Shown here: in pieces, positions 8,930-17,762 of the stretch
Layout: every line of letters starts with the position of its first letter
Position numbering within the stretch: the stretch's first letter is position 1
NCBI GenBank assembly: GCA_963770865.1
Contig: CAVYRD010000023.1
Coordinates: 57,045 to 121,044, forward strand
Source: Miltoncostaea sp963770865
Lineage (GTDB): Bacteria; Actinomycetota; Thermoleophilia; Miltoncostaeales; Miltoncostaeaceae
Direction: 5' to 3'
Length of the DNA: 64,000 nucleotides
The notes under the pieces: generated by a model
Told to the model about the DNA's origin: nothing
What the model saw: only the letters and a program-made list of their open reading frames with translations
Databases searched by the model: none
Program-made: the position numbers and the translations under genes

Positions 8930-11417
8930 AGAACGCCCGCGCCGGGGCGGACAGCGCGCCCGAGGGCGAGCGGGCGGTGACCACGAGGCGGTAGCGGCCC
9001 GGGGCGAGGGCCCTCGTCCCGAACCGGCCCGTGAGCGCGACGGCGTTGGCCCCCGCGGCGCCCGGACGGCGCACCACGCCCACGGCCGGGTGGAGGGTGC
9101 AGCGCCTCGCGCGCGGGACGGCGCGACCCTTCGGCACGGCGACGCAGCCCCGGCGCCCCGCGCGCAGCGTGACGCGCCGGCCACGGCTCGGCAGGTCCAC
9201 GACGAGGGTCACGCGCGCGGCCCGGTCCAGGCGGAAGCGCGCGACGGCGCCGAGGGCGACCCGCCCCCGGCGGGCCGCGCGCAGGCTCCCCCCCTTGGGC
9301 ACCACGGCGAACCGGCCCGGCCGGACCGTGAGGCCGGTGACCCGCGGTGCGCCCCCGCCGGCCACGCTCACGGCGCCCGTGGTGAAGGTGCGGTCGGCGC
9401 CGGCCGAGGTCCCGTCCGCGCCGAGGGCGACGACGCGGTAGTGGTAGGCCGTGAGAGGCGCGAGCCCGCTCAGCGCGGCCGTGACGGGGGTCGGCGCCCC
9501 GCCTCCGCCCGCGGACCCGTTCGCGCTCGTGCGCCCGTAGGCCGGGGTGGGGCCGAACTCGACGACGAAGGGCGTCGGCACGCCGCGCGTCTCGACCGTC
9601 CCGGAGATCCGGGCCGAGCCCCTGGTCACGAGGTCGGCCTCCCCGGTCGTCGCGACGGGCGGCGCCACCTCGTATGCGCCGACGTCGCATCCGCCGCCGT
9701 AGGGTCGCAGCGCGCCACGGGCGTCGGTCGCCGCGCACCCGGTGCCGGCGCCGATGCGGTCGATGGCCGGGCTGCCGGGGGCGAGGCGCATCGTCGGCAC
9801 GGGGCCGCCGTTGTCCGCGAGCGGCTGGAGCAGGGGGTTGACGACGGCGCCCGCGCATCCCGGCGCGCCGGAGGCGACGTTCAGCGGGTCGGTGATCGAG
9901 ATCGTGGTGGTGGAGCACGCGCCGCCCGCGAAGATCGTGCGGGTGATGTCGTCGAGGCTCGTGCTGGAGACGTTCGCCGTCGGGCCCGACCCGGGCGTGC
10001 CGGCGGCGCCGGTCACGCCGTCCAGGCCGGTCAGCGGCGACGCGGACGTCCCGGACCCGCCGGCGCCGTTCCCGGAGAACGTGGCGTGCTGGATCGCGAG
10101 CGCGCCCCCGTCGCTGACGAGGCCGCCGCCGCGCCCTCCCTCGCCCCCCTGCCCGGCCGTCGCAGGCTGGTTCAGGATCATCCCGCCGCCCCCGCCCCCT
10201 CCGGTGAGGTTGCCCGTGATGGTCGTGTTCACCAACGACGGCGTGCCGTTGAAGGTGGCGATGCCGCCGCCATCACCGCCCCGCCCGCCGTCGCCGCCGA
10301 CGGCGAGGCCGAGTGATCCGCCGGGCGGCGCCGAGAGGCGGTCGCCCGAGCCGCCGACGCCACCCGGGCCCGTGGCGTTGGCCGCGACGGTGCTCCGCGC
10401 GACGGACAGGCCGACGAAGCTCACGACGCCGCCGCCGCGTCCGCCGCGTCCGCCGGCGCCGCCCGTGCCGGTGCCTCCGGCGCCGCCTGGGCTCCCGCCG
10501 CCGGCGACGCCCGGCGTGCCCGGCCCTCCCGGGCCCCCCGCGCCCGTCGCGTTGGCCGAGACGACCGAGTCCTTGAGGGTGAACGGGCCTCCGCCGATCC
10601 AGATGCCGCCGCCCTCGCCGCCGGGGCCGCCCCGGCCGCCGGTGCCGTCGCCCGCGTCGCCGCCCGTGCCCACGCCGCCGCTCGAGGCGGCGCCCGAGCC
10701 GCCGGTGCCCGCGCCGCCGGGCCCGCCCGCGCCCGTGCGGTTGCCGGACACCACGCTGCGCTCCACCGTCAGCGGACCGGCGCTCCAGATGCCGCCGCCG
10801 TCCCCCCCGAAGCCGCCGACGGCGCCGGTCGCGTCCGACCCGGATCCTCCGCTCCCGGCCCCGCTGGTGCCGGTCAGCGAGGCCCCGGGGCCTCCGTCGC
10901 CGGTGACGTTGACCGTGACCGTGCTGTCCGCGACGGTCAGCGTGCCGCGGTTGACGATCCCGCCCCCCGAGGACCCGGTGGCCGTGGCCGGCGACCGGCC
11001 GGGGTCGCCGCGGGTGAGGGTGACCGCCTCGATGCGGACCGTCGCCCCGAAGAAGACGTGGACGGCGCGGTCGAGGCCGGCGGCGTCGATCGTCGTAAGG
11101 ACGGCCCCGGCGCCCTGGATCGTCACGTCGCTGCGCACGTCGAGGTCGCCGGTGGCGTTCGCGTCCTCGTCCCGCCCCGGGATCCCGAGCCGGTAGGTGC
11201 CGGCGCCGAGGACGATGGTGTCCGGCGCCGCCCCGGGGCTCGGGACGCAGCCGTCGGCGACGATGCCGGTGTTCGCCGCAGTGACCGCCTCGCGCAGGGA
11301 GCAGAGCCCGTCGGCGGCCGTCGGGTCGCCGGCCTGGGTCACCGTGATCGTCGCCCCGAGCGCGGCCCCCGGGAGGGCGAGCCCCGCGACGAGGCTGAGG
11401 GCGGCCGCCCGGATCAC
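8907..11417 (-). CDS. Secreted glycine-rich beta-helix surface protein (CSLREA / choice-of-anchor Q type)
   Basis: An exported protein of about 836 aa. GTG 11417 gives a clean signal peptide (MIRAAALSLVAGLALPGAALG); the longer reading to 11453 starts with TTG. After the signal comes a CSLREA motif (DGLCSLREAVTAAN), then a long right-handed beta-helix with repeated Gly-rich turns (GGAGGPGG types) and recurring strand motifs such as VVSGNRTGAGG and TVAANATGPGG. The choice-of-anchor Q signature follows (LADNGGPVPTMRLAPGSPAID, then RGALRPYGGGCDVGAYE). The C-terminal 250 residues hold a fibronectin type III-like domain (GLAPLTAYHYRVVALGADG) and a last beta domain. It is probably a cell-surface structural or adhesive protein; no catalytic residues are evident. 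Confidence 0.8.
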   Translation of the reverse strand: MIRAAALSLVAGLALPGAALGATITVTQAGDPTAADGLCSLREAVTAANTGIVADGCVPSPGAAPDTIVLGAGTYRLGIPGRDEDANATGDLDVRSDVTIQGAGAVLTTIDAAGLDRAVHVFFGATVRIEAVTLTRGDPGRSPATATGSSGGGIVNRGTLTVADSTVTVNVTGDGGPGASLTGTSGAGSGGSGSDATGAVGGFGGDGGGIWSAGPLTVERSVVSGNRTGAGGPGGAGTGGSGAASSGGVGTGGDAGDGTGGRGGPGGEGGGIWIGGGPFTLKDSVVSANATGAGGPGGPGTPGVAGGGSPGGAGGTGTGGAGGRGGRGGGVVSFVGLSVARSTVAANATGPGGVGGSGDRLSAPPGGSLGLAVGGDGGRGGDGGGIATFNGTPSLVNTTITGNLTGGGGGGGMILNQPATAGQGGEGGRGGGLVSDGGALAIQHATFSGNGAGGSGTSASPLTGLDGVTGAAGTPGSGPTANVSSTSLDDITRTIFAGGACSTTTISITDPLNVASGAPGCAGAVVNPLLQPLADNGGPVPTMRLAPGSPAIDRIGAGTGCAATDARGALRPYGGGCDVGAYEVAPPVATTGEADLVTRGSARISGTVETRGVPTPFVVEFGPTPAYGRTSANGSAGGGGAPTPVTAALSGLAPLTAYHYRVVALGADGTSAGADRTFTTGAVSVAGGGAPRVTGLTVRPGRFAVVPKGGSLRAARRGRVALGAVARFRLDRAARVTLVVDLPSRGRRVTLRAGRRGCVAVPKGRAVPRARRCTLHPAVGVVRRPGAAGANAVALTGRFGTRALAPGRYRLVVTARSPSGALSAPARAFFTVLAPP

Positions 11418-11454
11418 GGCGCGACACTCCCCCAGCGCGCGCCGCCGCGTCAAC

Positions 11455-13119
11455 TCAGCCGAGCGGGCGGGGCACCCTCGCGCTGACCGGCTGCAGGGAC
11501 GGGACGCGGCCGTCCGCGGGGCGCGCGCGGGTGTCCGGCGGCATCCAGGGGATCGGGACCGGCCGCTCCACCGCGACGATCACGACGTCGTCGCGCAGGC
11601 TCTGGTCCTCGTGGCGGCGCGCCGCCTGGATGAGTCGCTCCACGCGCAGCTGCAGGGCCGAGCGGCGCTCCGACTCCAGGACGGCGCAGGCGCGCTCCAC
11701 CCCGAAGGTGTCCGCGCCCTGACGCGCCTCGATGAGCCCGTCGGTGTAGAGCACGATCGTCCCGCCGGGCGGCAGGGACGCGTGCGTGACCGGCCACTCG
11801 GCCTCGTCGAAGACGCCCAGCAACGGGCCGCTCCGGAGGGGCTCCAGCGGCTGGCAGCCCGCGGCCGTGAGCAGGAACGGCGGCGGGTGGCCTGCCGGGG
11901 CGAAGCTGACCGCGCCGGCCGGGTCGATGAGCATGTAGATGATCGACGCGAACAGGCCCTCCGCGCGCTGGTCGGGCGTCGACATCTGGTGGTTGAGCGC
12001 GGCGAGCACGGCGGCCGGGTTGGGGTTCACCGACACCAGCGTGCGCCAGCCGAAGCGCAGCCCGGCGGCCTGCGCGGCGGCCGAGGCGCCGTGGCCGGCC
12101 ATGTCGCCCACCATCACGGCCAGGCGGCCGTCGGCGAGGACGACCGCGTCGTAGAAGTCGCCGCCCACCAGCAGGGCGCGCTCGGCGGGCCGGTAGCGGG
12201 CGGCCAGGTGCAGGCCCCGGACGGCCGGCAGGCGCTCGGGCAGCAGGCCGTTCTGGACCGTCTCCCACAGCTCGCGCTCGGTCTTCTGGGCGGCCTCGCG
12301 CCGCGCCGCGGCGGCGACGGCGTCGCGCTCCTGGCGCACCTCGCTCTGCATGAGGTTGAAGCCCTCCATCAGGTCCGCCAGCTCGCGCACGGCCTCGCGG
12401 CTCGGCGGGACGGGGTCGGACAGGCGGCCCCGGGTGACGCGCCCGACGCCGGCGCTGAGGAGGGCGACCGGGCCCCCGACGCGGCGCCAGACCTGGCGGC
12501 TCGCGATGGCGACCACCAGCAGCGTGAGGAGGGCCGCGGCGACGATCGAGTAGAACGTCAGCCGGCGGCGGCGGTCGTTGTCGGCCAGGCCCTGGAGCCG
12601 GACCGCCTCGATCTCGTCCAGCAGGCGCGCGTGCTCGGCCTGGAAGGCGTTGAACCGGACGGTGCTGATGCCCTGGTTGATGCGCCGGCGCGCCTCGTCG
12701 GCCCGGCCCTCGCGCCGCAGGCGGATCAGCGTGACGGCCTCGGAGAACCAGAGCCCGGCCGTCCGGTCGACCGCGTCGGCCGACCGCTCGAGGTCGGGCT
12801 GGCCGTCGAGGGCGGCCATGAGCGCCGCCATCTCGGTCGGGTAGCGGTCGCGGGCCGCCGTATACGAGGTGAGGTCGTCGCCGCGCGCCAGGAGGATGTA
12901 GGCGCGGTTGGCGCTCTGGGCGCTCAGCAGGTCGATCAGCAGGTTGTTGGCCGCCGTCTGGCGCGTCAGGGCGCGCTGCGCCCCGTCGCGGTAGTCCCGC
13001 GCCGTCGTGACCATGCCGAGCAGGGCGACCGCGATCAGCACGCCCAGCACCAGCGCGAGCGCCGCGACGAGGGCGGCCAGGACCCCCCGGAGGGAGCCGG
13101 GCCCTCGCGGACGCCTCAC
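11455..13119 (-). CDS. Membrane HAMP / PP2C (SpoIIE-type) serine phosphatase
   Basis: A 554-aa sensor phosphatase. Two transmembrane helices (about residues 13-36 and 190-208) flank an extracellular four-helix region of the CHASE3 kind. A HAMP domain follows (GGPVALLSAGVGRVTRGRL), then a short coiled coil rich in Ala, Glu and Arg, then a PP2C/SpoIIE domain with LLVGGDFYDAV, VGDMAGHGASAA and VLYTDGLIEAR, containing the metal-binding aspartates. Such enzymes dephosphorylate anti-sigma antagonists in partner-switching pathways; no partner gene is visible nearby. The gene lies 2-40 bp from its minus-strand neighbours and starts with GTG 13119, only 16 bp after the Kht regulatory subunit, so it may be in the same transcript. 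Confidence 0.88.
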   Translation of the reverse strand: MRRPRGPGSLRGVLAALVAALALVLGVLIAVALLGMVTTARDYRDGAQRALTRQTAANNLLIDLLSAQSANRAYILLARGDDLTSYTAARDRYPTEMAALMAALDGQPDLERSADAVDRTAGLWFSEAVTLIRLRREGRADEARRRINQGISTVRFNAFQAEHARLLDEIEAVRLQGLADNDRRRRLTFYSIVAAALLTLLVVAIASRQVWRRVGGPVALLSAGVGRVTRGRLSDPVPPSREAVRELADLMEGFNLMQSEVRQERDAVAAAARREAAQKTERELWETVQNGLLPERLPAVRGLHLAARYRPAERALLVGGDFYDAVVLADGRLAVMVGDMAGHGASAAAQAAGLRFGWRTLVSVNPNPAAVLAALNHQMSTPDQRAEGLFASIIYMLIDPAGAVSFAPAGHPPPFLLTAAGCQPLEPLRSGPLLGVFDEAEWPVTHASLPPGGTIVLYTDGLIEARQGADTFGVERACAVLESERRSALQLRVERLIQAARRHEDQSLRDDVVIVAVERPVPIPWMPPDTRARPADGRVPSLQPVSARVPRPLG

Positions 13120-13135
13120 CCGAAGCCGCCGGCGC

Positions 13136-13627
13136 TCAGTCGGGCGGTCCCTCCGCCACGAGACGCCGGATCTCGTCGAAGCTCTCGGGGCGTCCGATCA
13201 CCACCATCGTGTCGTTGGCGCGCAGCACCTCGTCGGGGTGCGGGGTCGCCAGGGATCCCGACGTGCGCAGGATCGCCACGATGGTCGCGCCGGTCGTCGA
13301 GCGGATGCGGCAGGTCGCGACGGTCAGGCCCACGAGCGGGCTGGTCTTCGGCAGCTCGATCCACTCCATCACGAGGTCCTTGAGCGCCAGCTCCAGGTCC
13401 TCGACGAGCTGGGGCCGGTAGAGGACGCCGCCGATGATGGCGCCGAGCTGCCGCGCCTCCTCGTCGTTGAGCGTGATCACGTGCGGCTCGTCGTCCTCGT
13501 CGGTGTAGTGGTAGATCTCGCGCATCCCGTCAAGGTGCACGACCGACGACACCTTGTCGCCGCGCGTCGTGCGCATGGTGAACTTTGTGCCCACGCCGGG
13601 AAGACGGGTCTCGCGGACCTCGAGCAT
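13136..13627 (-). CDS. TrkA-C regulatory subunit of the cation/proton antiporter (KhtT-like)
   Basis: A 163-aa soluble protein. The N-terminal half (MLEVRETRLPGVGTKFTM, then GDKVSSVVHLDGMREIYHY) is the KhtT-type N-domain, and the C-terminal half is a TrkA-C/RCK_C domain (VGLTVATCRIRSTTGATIVAILRTSG, HPDEVLRANDTMVVIG). In Bacillus KhtT binds KhtU and gates K+/H+ antiport, with c-di-AMP as ligand. It starts 5 bp after the antiporter gene, so the two clearly form one transporter complex. The symbol is not assigned because the gene order (channel first) differs from Bacillus khtSTU. Confidence 0.88.
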   Translation of the reverse strand: MLEVRETRLPGVGTKFTMRTTRGDKVSSVVHLDGMREIYHYTDEDDEPHVITLNDEEARQLGAIIGGVLYRPQLVEDLELALKDLVMEWIELPKTSPLVGLTVATCRIRSTTGATIVAILRTSGSLATPHPDEVLRANDTMVVIGRPESFDEIRRLVAEGPPD

Positions 13628-13632
13628 CGGGC

Positions 13633-14832
13633 CTATCTCCTCGCTTCACGTCGGGCGGCGCGGGACGGGAAGACCACCCGTCCGATGCGCCGCGACTCCC
13701 TCATCAATACCACCCCGGCGACCGCGGTCGCCAGGACGAACAGGCCCGCGAAGGGGCTCACCCGGTCCCGGAAGGACGCGTCCAGCGCGGCTCCCGTGGC
13801 GGCCAGGTTGGCCAGGATGATGGTGAACTCGCCCCGCGCCACCAGGGATGATCCCACGTTCACGCTCTCGCGGGGGGTGAACCCCGTCGAGCGGCCGGCG
13901 AGGAAGCCGGCGACCAGCTTGCCGCCGACCGCGATCGGCACCGCCACGGCGAGCCAGACGGCGGTGCTGCCGGTCTCGCCGAGGTCCACCTCCAGGCCGA
14001 ACGCGAAGAAGAAGATGGCCGCGGCGAAGTCGCGCAGGCCCAGGAGCTGCTGCTCGATCTGGTCGCGGATGTCGGAGCCCGACAGCAGGATCCCGCCAAG
14101 CAGCGCGCCGACGGCCTCCGACAGGCCGGCGGCCTCGCCGAGGGCGGCGGCGCCGATCGCGATGGCGAGCGAGCCCAGCAGGAGCTGCTCGCGGTCGAGG
14201 CGTGGGGCGATGCGATCGATCGCGTGGTGCGCCCAGCGGCCGACCAGCAGGAACGCCACCACGAAGCCGAGCGCCAGTCCCGCCGTCCCGACGATCTCCG
14301 GGGCCCCCACCGACGCCCCGGTCGCGAGCGCCGCCGCGACGCCCAGGAAGAGGGCGATGGCGAGGTCCTCGAAGACCAGGACGCCGAGCACCAGGTCGGT
14401 CTCGTCGTCGGCCAGCCGGCGCAGGTCGAAGAGGGCGCGGGTGACGATCCCGCTGCTCGAGACGTAGATGAGCCCGGCCATCAGCACGGCCTCCGGGCTC
14501 GGTCCGAGCAGGGCGATGCCCACCAGCAGGCCGAGACCGGCGTTGAGGGCGAGGTCGATGAGCCCGCCCACCAGAACCATCCGCCGCGCGGCCGTGATGC
14601 GGTCGAGCGAGAACTCGAGCCCGAGGAAGAACAGCAGCAGGACGATCCCGAGCCGGGCCAGGAGGTCGGTCCCCTCCGACGGCTCGATGATCGTCGGGAA
14701 CCCGGCCGAGGGGCCGAGCAGGATGCCCGCGACGATGAAGATGGGGATCGCCGAGAACGCGAGCCTGCCGGCGAGCACGCTCGCCACGGCGAGCGTTATC
14801 AGGACGACGGCGAGATCGCTGAGCTCGAGCAG
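13633..14832 (-). CDS. CPA2-type cation/proton antiporter (KhtU/KefB-like membrane subunit)
   Basis: A membrane protein of about 400 aa with 11-13 hydrophobic helices and the Na/H exchanger signatures of CPA2 proteins: LLLFFLGLEFSLDRI, SSSGIVTRALF and VFEDLAIALFLG, the last holding the ion-binding acidic residue. It ends soon after the last helix with no fused RCK domain, the regulatory function being supplied by the neighbouring TrkA-C protein. No ATG or GTG fits the family N-terminus; CTG 14832 gives LLELSDLAVVLITLAVAS, which matches the first helix, while GTG 14787 would cut it short. The true start may be hidden by a sequence error. The substrate is probably K+ or Na+. Confidence 0.82.
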   Translation of the reverse strand: MLELSDLAVVLITLAVASVLAGRLAFSAIPIFIVAGILLGPSAGFPTIIEPSEGTDLLARLGIVLLLFFLGLEFSLDRITAARRMVLVGGLIDLALNAGLGLLVGIALLGPSPEAVLMAGLIYVSSSGIVTRALFDLRRLADDETDLVLGVLVFEDLAIALFLGVAAALATGASVGAPEIVGTAGLALGFVVAFLLVGRWAHHAIDRIAPRLDREQLLLGSLAIAIGAAALGEAAGLSEAVGALLGGILLSGSDIRDQIEQQLLGLRDFAAAIFFFAFGLEVDLGETGSTAVWLAVAVPIAVGGKLVAGFLAGRSTGFTPRESVNVGSSLVARGEFTIILANLAATGAALDASFRDRVSPFAGLFVLATAVAGVVLMRESRRIGRVVFPSRAARREARR

Positions 14833-14882
14833 TGGCGTCCTCGTCGAGGAGGGGGCGGCGGCGGCGGGAGCCTAGCGGGCTG

Positions 14883-15989
14883 TCAGCGGATGGCGCTGCC
14901 CACGACCTCCGCGATCGATGCCGCTCCCTCGCGGTCCATCCGCTTCACCAGGCCGCGGCAGATGGCGCGGGCCGTGCCCGGCCCTCCGTAGACGAAACCG
15001 GTGTAGACCTGCACCAGCGACGCCCCGGCGGCGAGCTTCTCCCACGCGTCGTCGGCCGTGAAGATCCCGCCGACCCCGATCACGACCAGCCGTCCGGACG
15101 CCCGCCGCGCCACCCGCTCCACGATCGCGGTCGCGCGTGCGCGCAGCGGGGCCCCCGACAGGCCGCCCTCGCGGCGGGTGAGCTCCGGCGGCGAGGCCAG
15201 GCCGTCGCGGGAGAGCGTGGTGTTGGTGACGATGACCCCGGCCAGCCCGCGCTCCAGGGCGAGGTCCACGACGGCGTCGATGTCCTCCGGGGCGAGGTCC
15301 GGCGCGAGCTTGACCAGCACCGGCGGCGCCGCGCCGGCGCGCCCCGCGACCATCCGCTCGGCGACCCCGTCGAGTGCGTCGAGGATCGCCGCCATCGGCC
15401 CGATGGCCTGCAGGTCGCGCAGGCCCGGCGTGTTGGGCGATGAGACGTTGACCGTGACGTAGTCCGCGAAGCTCCACAGCAGCCGGAGCGAGGCGGCGTA
15501 GTCGGCCGGCGCGTCCCCGGGCGCGGTGACCTTCGACTTGCCGAGGTTGACCCCGAGCGGCGCCCTGCCGAGCAGCCCGCGGCGGCGCCAGTCGGCGAGC
15601 GTGGCGGCCGTCGCCTCGGCCCCGGCGTTGTTGAAGCCGAGCCGGTTGATGAGCGCGCGGTCCGCGGGCAGGCGGTGGATGCGCGGCTTCGGGTTGCCCG
15701 GCTGCGCGTGGGCGGTGATCGTGCCGACCTCGGCGAAGCCGAAGCCGAGGGCCGGCCACGCCGGCACGGCGCGTGCGCGCTTGTCGAAGCCGGCGGCGAG
15801 GCCCACGGGGTTGGGGAAGCGCAGCCCGAGGACGTCCTGGGCGAGGCGCCCGCGGCCGTCCGGCGGGGTCATCCGCCCGATCAGCGGCGCGGCGAGCGCG
15901 AGGGCGGAGATCGCCATCTCGTGCGTCCGCTCCGGATCGAGGCGGAACAGGACGGGGCGGACGAGTGACGGGTAGATGCCGTGGATCAC
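14883..15989 (-). CDS. pyrD: Dihydroorotate dehydrogenase (quinone), class 2
   Basis: A 368-aa FMN enzyme of de novo pyrimidine synthesis that oxidises dihydroorotate with quinone at the membrane. The amphipathic N-terminal extension (YPSLVRPVLFRLDPERTHEMA) marks class 2. Catalytic and FMN residues are visible in GLAAGFDKRA, NRLGFNNAGA, VNVSSPNTPGLR (with the class 2 catalytic Ser in SSPNT), VKLAPDLAPEDI and VIGVGGIFTADDAWEKLAAGA. The start GTG 15989 is backed by a TAGTCT -10 hexamer 8 nt upstream, suggesting a leaderless mRNA. The stop lies about 50 bp before the antiporter gene. Confidence 0.95.
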   Translation of the reverse strand: MIHGIYPSLVRPVLFRLDPERTHEMAISALALAAPLIGRMTPPDGRGRLAQDVLGLRFPNPVGLAAGFDKRARAVPAWPALGFGFAEVGTITAHAQPGNPKPRIHRLPADRALINRLGFNNAGAEATAATLADWRRRGLLGRAPLGVNLGKSKVTAPGDAPADYAASLRLLWSFADYVTVNVSSPNTPGLRDLQAIGPMAAILDALDGVAERMVAGRAGAAPPVLVKLAPDLAPEDIDAVVDLALERGLAGVIVTNTTLSRDGLASPPELTRREGGLSGAPLRARATAIVERVARRASGRLVVIGVGGIFTADDAWEKLAAGASLVQVYTGFVYGGPGTARAICRGLVKRMDREGAASIAEVVGSAIR

Positions 15990-15997
15990 GTGGGCTC

Positions 15998-16003
15998 AGA
16001 CTA
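15998..16003 (-). promoter_or_regulatory. -10 hexamer TAGTCT for pyrD
   Basis: Read on the minus strand, TAGTCT ends 8 nt before GTG 15989. It fits a leaderless transcript. Confidence 0.45.
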
Positions 16004-16061
16004 ACGGCGCGGCCCGGGACCGCGACGTCCACCCCTGCGTGATCCGGTTCACGGACCCCGC

Positions 16062-16200
16062 GTGACACGACAGGCGGACGCCACGGTCCTCGGCGGGCGC
16101 TTCGTGGTCACGCGCGAGCTGCGCGCTCGCCGAGCTCCACGGGCTCGGCGCCCCCCACCGCGACCTGGGCCGGGCACGGCCGTGTAACGCCGGCGCCGGC
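16062..16200 (+). pseudogene. Remnant of a Ser/Thr protein kinase gene
   Basis: A GTG reading at 16062 begins with ATVLGGRFVVTREL, the usual N-terminal beta-strand of bacterial Hanks-type kinases just before the glycine-rich loop. The expected loop is missing. Instead the +1 frame at 16126 continues LAELHGLGAPHRDLGRARP, which carries the HRDL catalytic-loop motif that normally lies about 110 residues later. The stretch therefore looks like a kinase gene collapsed by an internal deletion. Each part is short, so chance resemblance is possible, but both motifs occur in the right order on the same strand. Nothing else is seen in the 15990-16233 gap. Confidence 0.4.
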
Positions 16201-16233
16201 AAGTGGACTCCTCACTCCGTTTTCGCTAACGTC

Positions 16234-16259
16234 GCAAACGGACTGCACCGTCCGTTTGC
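16234..16259. promoter_or_regulatory. Palindromic operator upstream of the DHA2 exporter / TetR pair
   Basis: A perfect 10-bp inverted repeat, GCAAACGGAC and GTCCGTTTGC, separated by 6 bp (16244-16249), ends 22 bp before the exporter start. Size and symmetry fit a TetR-family dimer site; the TetR gene is the second gene of the same operon, so autoregulation is expected. The start codon at 16282 has an AGGAG ribosome-binding site. Confidence 0.7.
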
Positions 16260-16281
16260 CGATCGTGTCAGGAGCCGCCCC

Positions 16282-17760
16282 GTGAGCACCGCCGCAGCGC
16301 CCCCGTCCGACACCGCGCACGACCGCCGCTGGCTGGTGCTCGTGCTCGTCTGCATCGCCCAGTTCATGGTCGTCCTCGACGCGACGGTCGTGAACGTCGC
16401 GCTGCCGTCGATCCAGGCCGACCTCGGCTTCTCCGCCAGTTCACTGCAGTGGGTGGTCAACGCCTACACGCTCGCCTTCGGCGGCTTCCTGCTGCTCGGC
16501 GGACGCGCGGCCGACTTCATCGGCCGCCGCCGCCTGTTCGTGGCCGGCGTGGTCGTCTTCACGGTCGCGTCGCTCCTGAACGGCCTCGCCACCAGCTCCG
16601 AGTGGCTGATCGCGGGTCGCGCGCTCCAGGGCCTCGGCGCCGCGATGGTCTCGCCCGCCGCTCTGTCGATCGTGACCACCACCTTCCGCGAGGGCGCCGA
16701 GCGCGCCAAGGCGCTCGCCGTGTGGGCCGCCATCGCCGTCGGCGGCGCGGCCGTCGGCCTCCTGGCCGGCGGGATCCTCACCGAGTACCTGTCGTGGGAG
16801 TGGATCTTCTTCGTCAACGTGCCGGTCGGCGTCGTCGCCGTCCTGTCGTCCCTGCGGTACGTGCCGGAGTCGAAGGCCCCGGGCACGCACGGGGTGGACG
16901 TGGCCGGCGCCGTCAGCGTGACGGCCGGGCTCACCCTGCTCGTCTACGCGATCGTGAAGACCCAGGACTACGGCTGGATCTCGGTCGAGACGATCGGCCT
17001 CGTCGCCGCCTCGATCGCCCTGCTGGCCGCCTTCGTCGTCATCGAGCGGCGCTCGAAGGCGCCGCTGGTGCGCCTCGGCATCTTCCGCATCCGCTCGCTG
17101 ACCGGGGCCAACCTGGCCATGCTCGCGGTTGCGGGCGGCATGTTCGCCGTCTTCTACTTCGCGTCGATCTACCTGCAGCAGACGCTCGGCTTCACGCCGG
17201 TCCAGACCGGCCTCGCGTTCCTGCCGCTGACCGCCGGGATCATCCTGTTCTCCGGCGTCGCCCAGCAGATCGTCGCGAGGGTGGGCGTCCGCGAGGTGGC
17301 GATGGTCGGCATGGGCATCGCGGCCGTCGGGCTGCTGCTCCTGTCGCGGGCGCCGGTGGACGGCACCTACGTCGCCGACGTCCTGCCCGGCCTGCTCGTG
17401 ATGTCCGCCGGCCTCGGCCTGACGTTCGTGCCGATGACGCTGATCGCGACCAACAACGTCACCGACGAGGACGCCGGGCTCGCCTCGGGCATCTTCAACT
17501 CCTCGCAGCAGATCGGCGGAGCGCTGGGCCTCGCGATCCTCTCGACCGTGGCCGCGTCGCAGACGACGAGCTCGATCGACGACCTCGGGCGGCCGCCCAC
17601 GCAGGCCGACCAGGTCTCGGCCCTCGTGGACGGGTTCCAGGCGGCGTTCGCAATCGGCGCCGGGCTGATGCTCGTCGGCGTGGTCCTCGCGGCCACCCTG
17701 ATCCGCCGTAAGGACGTGGCGATGGTGGCCGAGGCGCCGAGCGTGGTCCCCGAGGCCTGA
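16282..17760 (+). CDS. DHA2-family MFS multidrug exporter (EmrB/QacA type)
   Basis: A 492-aa integral membrane protein with 14 predicted helices, a proton-driven drug exporter. The antiporter motif of helix 1 is clear (FMVVLDATVVNVALPSIQADL), followed by motif A (GGRAADFIGRRRLF) and motif C-like glycines in AVGGAAVGLLAGGILTEYLSW. GTG 16282 follows an AGGAG box. It is followed after 2 bp by a TetR regulator and preceded by a palindromic operator, so it is very likely substrate-inducible. The actual substrate cannot be predicted. Confidence 0.93.
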   Translation: MSTAAAPPSDTAHDRRWLVLVLVCIAQFMVVLDATVVNVALPSIQADLGFSASSLQWVVNAYTLAFGGFLLLGGRAADFIGRRRLFVAGVVVFTVASLLNGLATSSEWLIAGRALQGLGAAMVSPAALSIVTTTFREGAERAKALAVWAAIAVGGAAVGLLAGGILTEYLSWEWIFFVNVPVGVVAVLSSLRYVPESKAPGTHGVDVAGAVSVTAGLTLLVYAIVKTQDYGWISVETIGLVAASIALLAAFVVIERRSKAPLVRLGIFRIRSLTGANLAMLAVAGGMFAVFYFASIYLQQTLGFTPVQTGLAFLPLTAGIILFSGVAQQIVARVGVREVAMVGMGIAAVGLLLLSRAPVDGTYVADVLPGLLVMSAGLGLTFVPMTLIATNNVTDEDAGLASGIFNSSQQIGGALGLAILSTVAASQTTSSIDDLGRPPTQADQVSALVDGFQAAFAIGAGLMLVGVVLAATLIRRKDVAMVAEAPSVVPEA

Positions 17761-17762
17761 CG

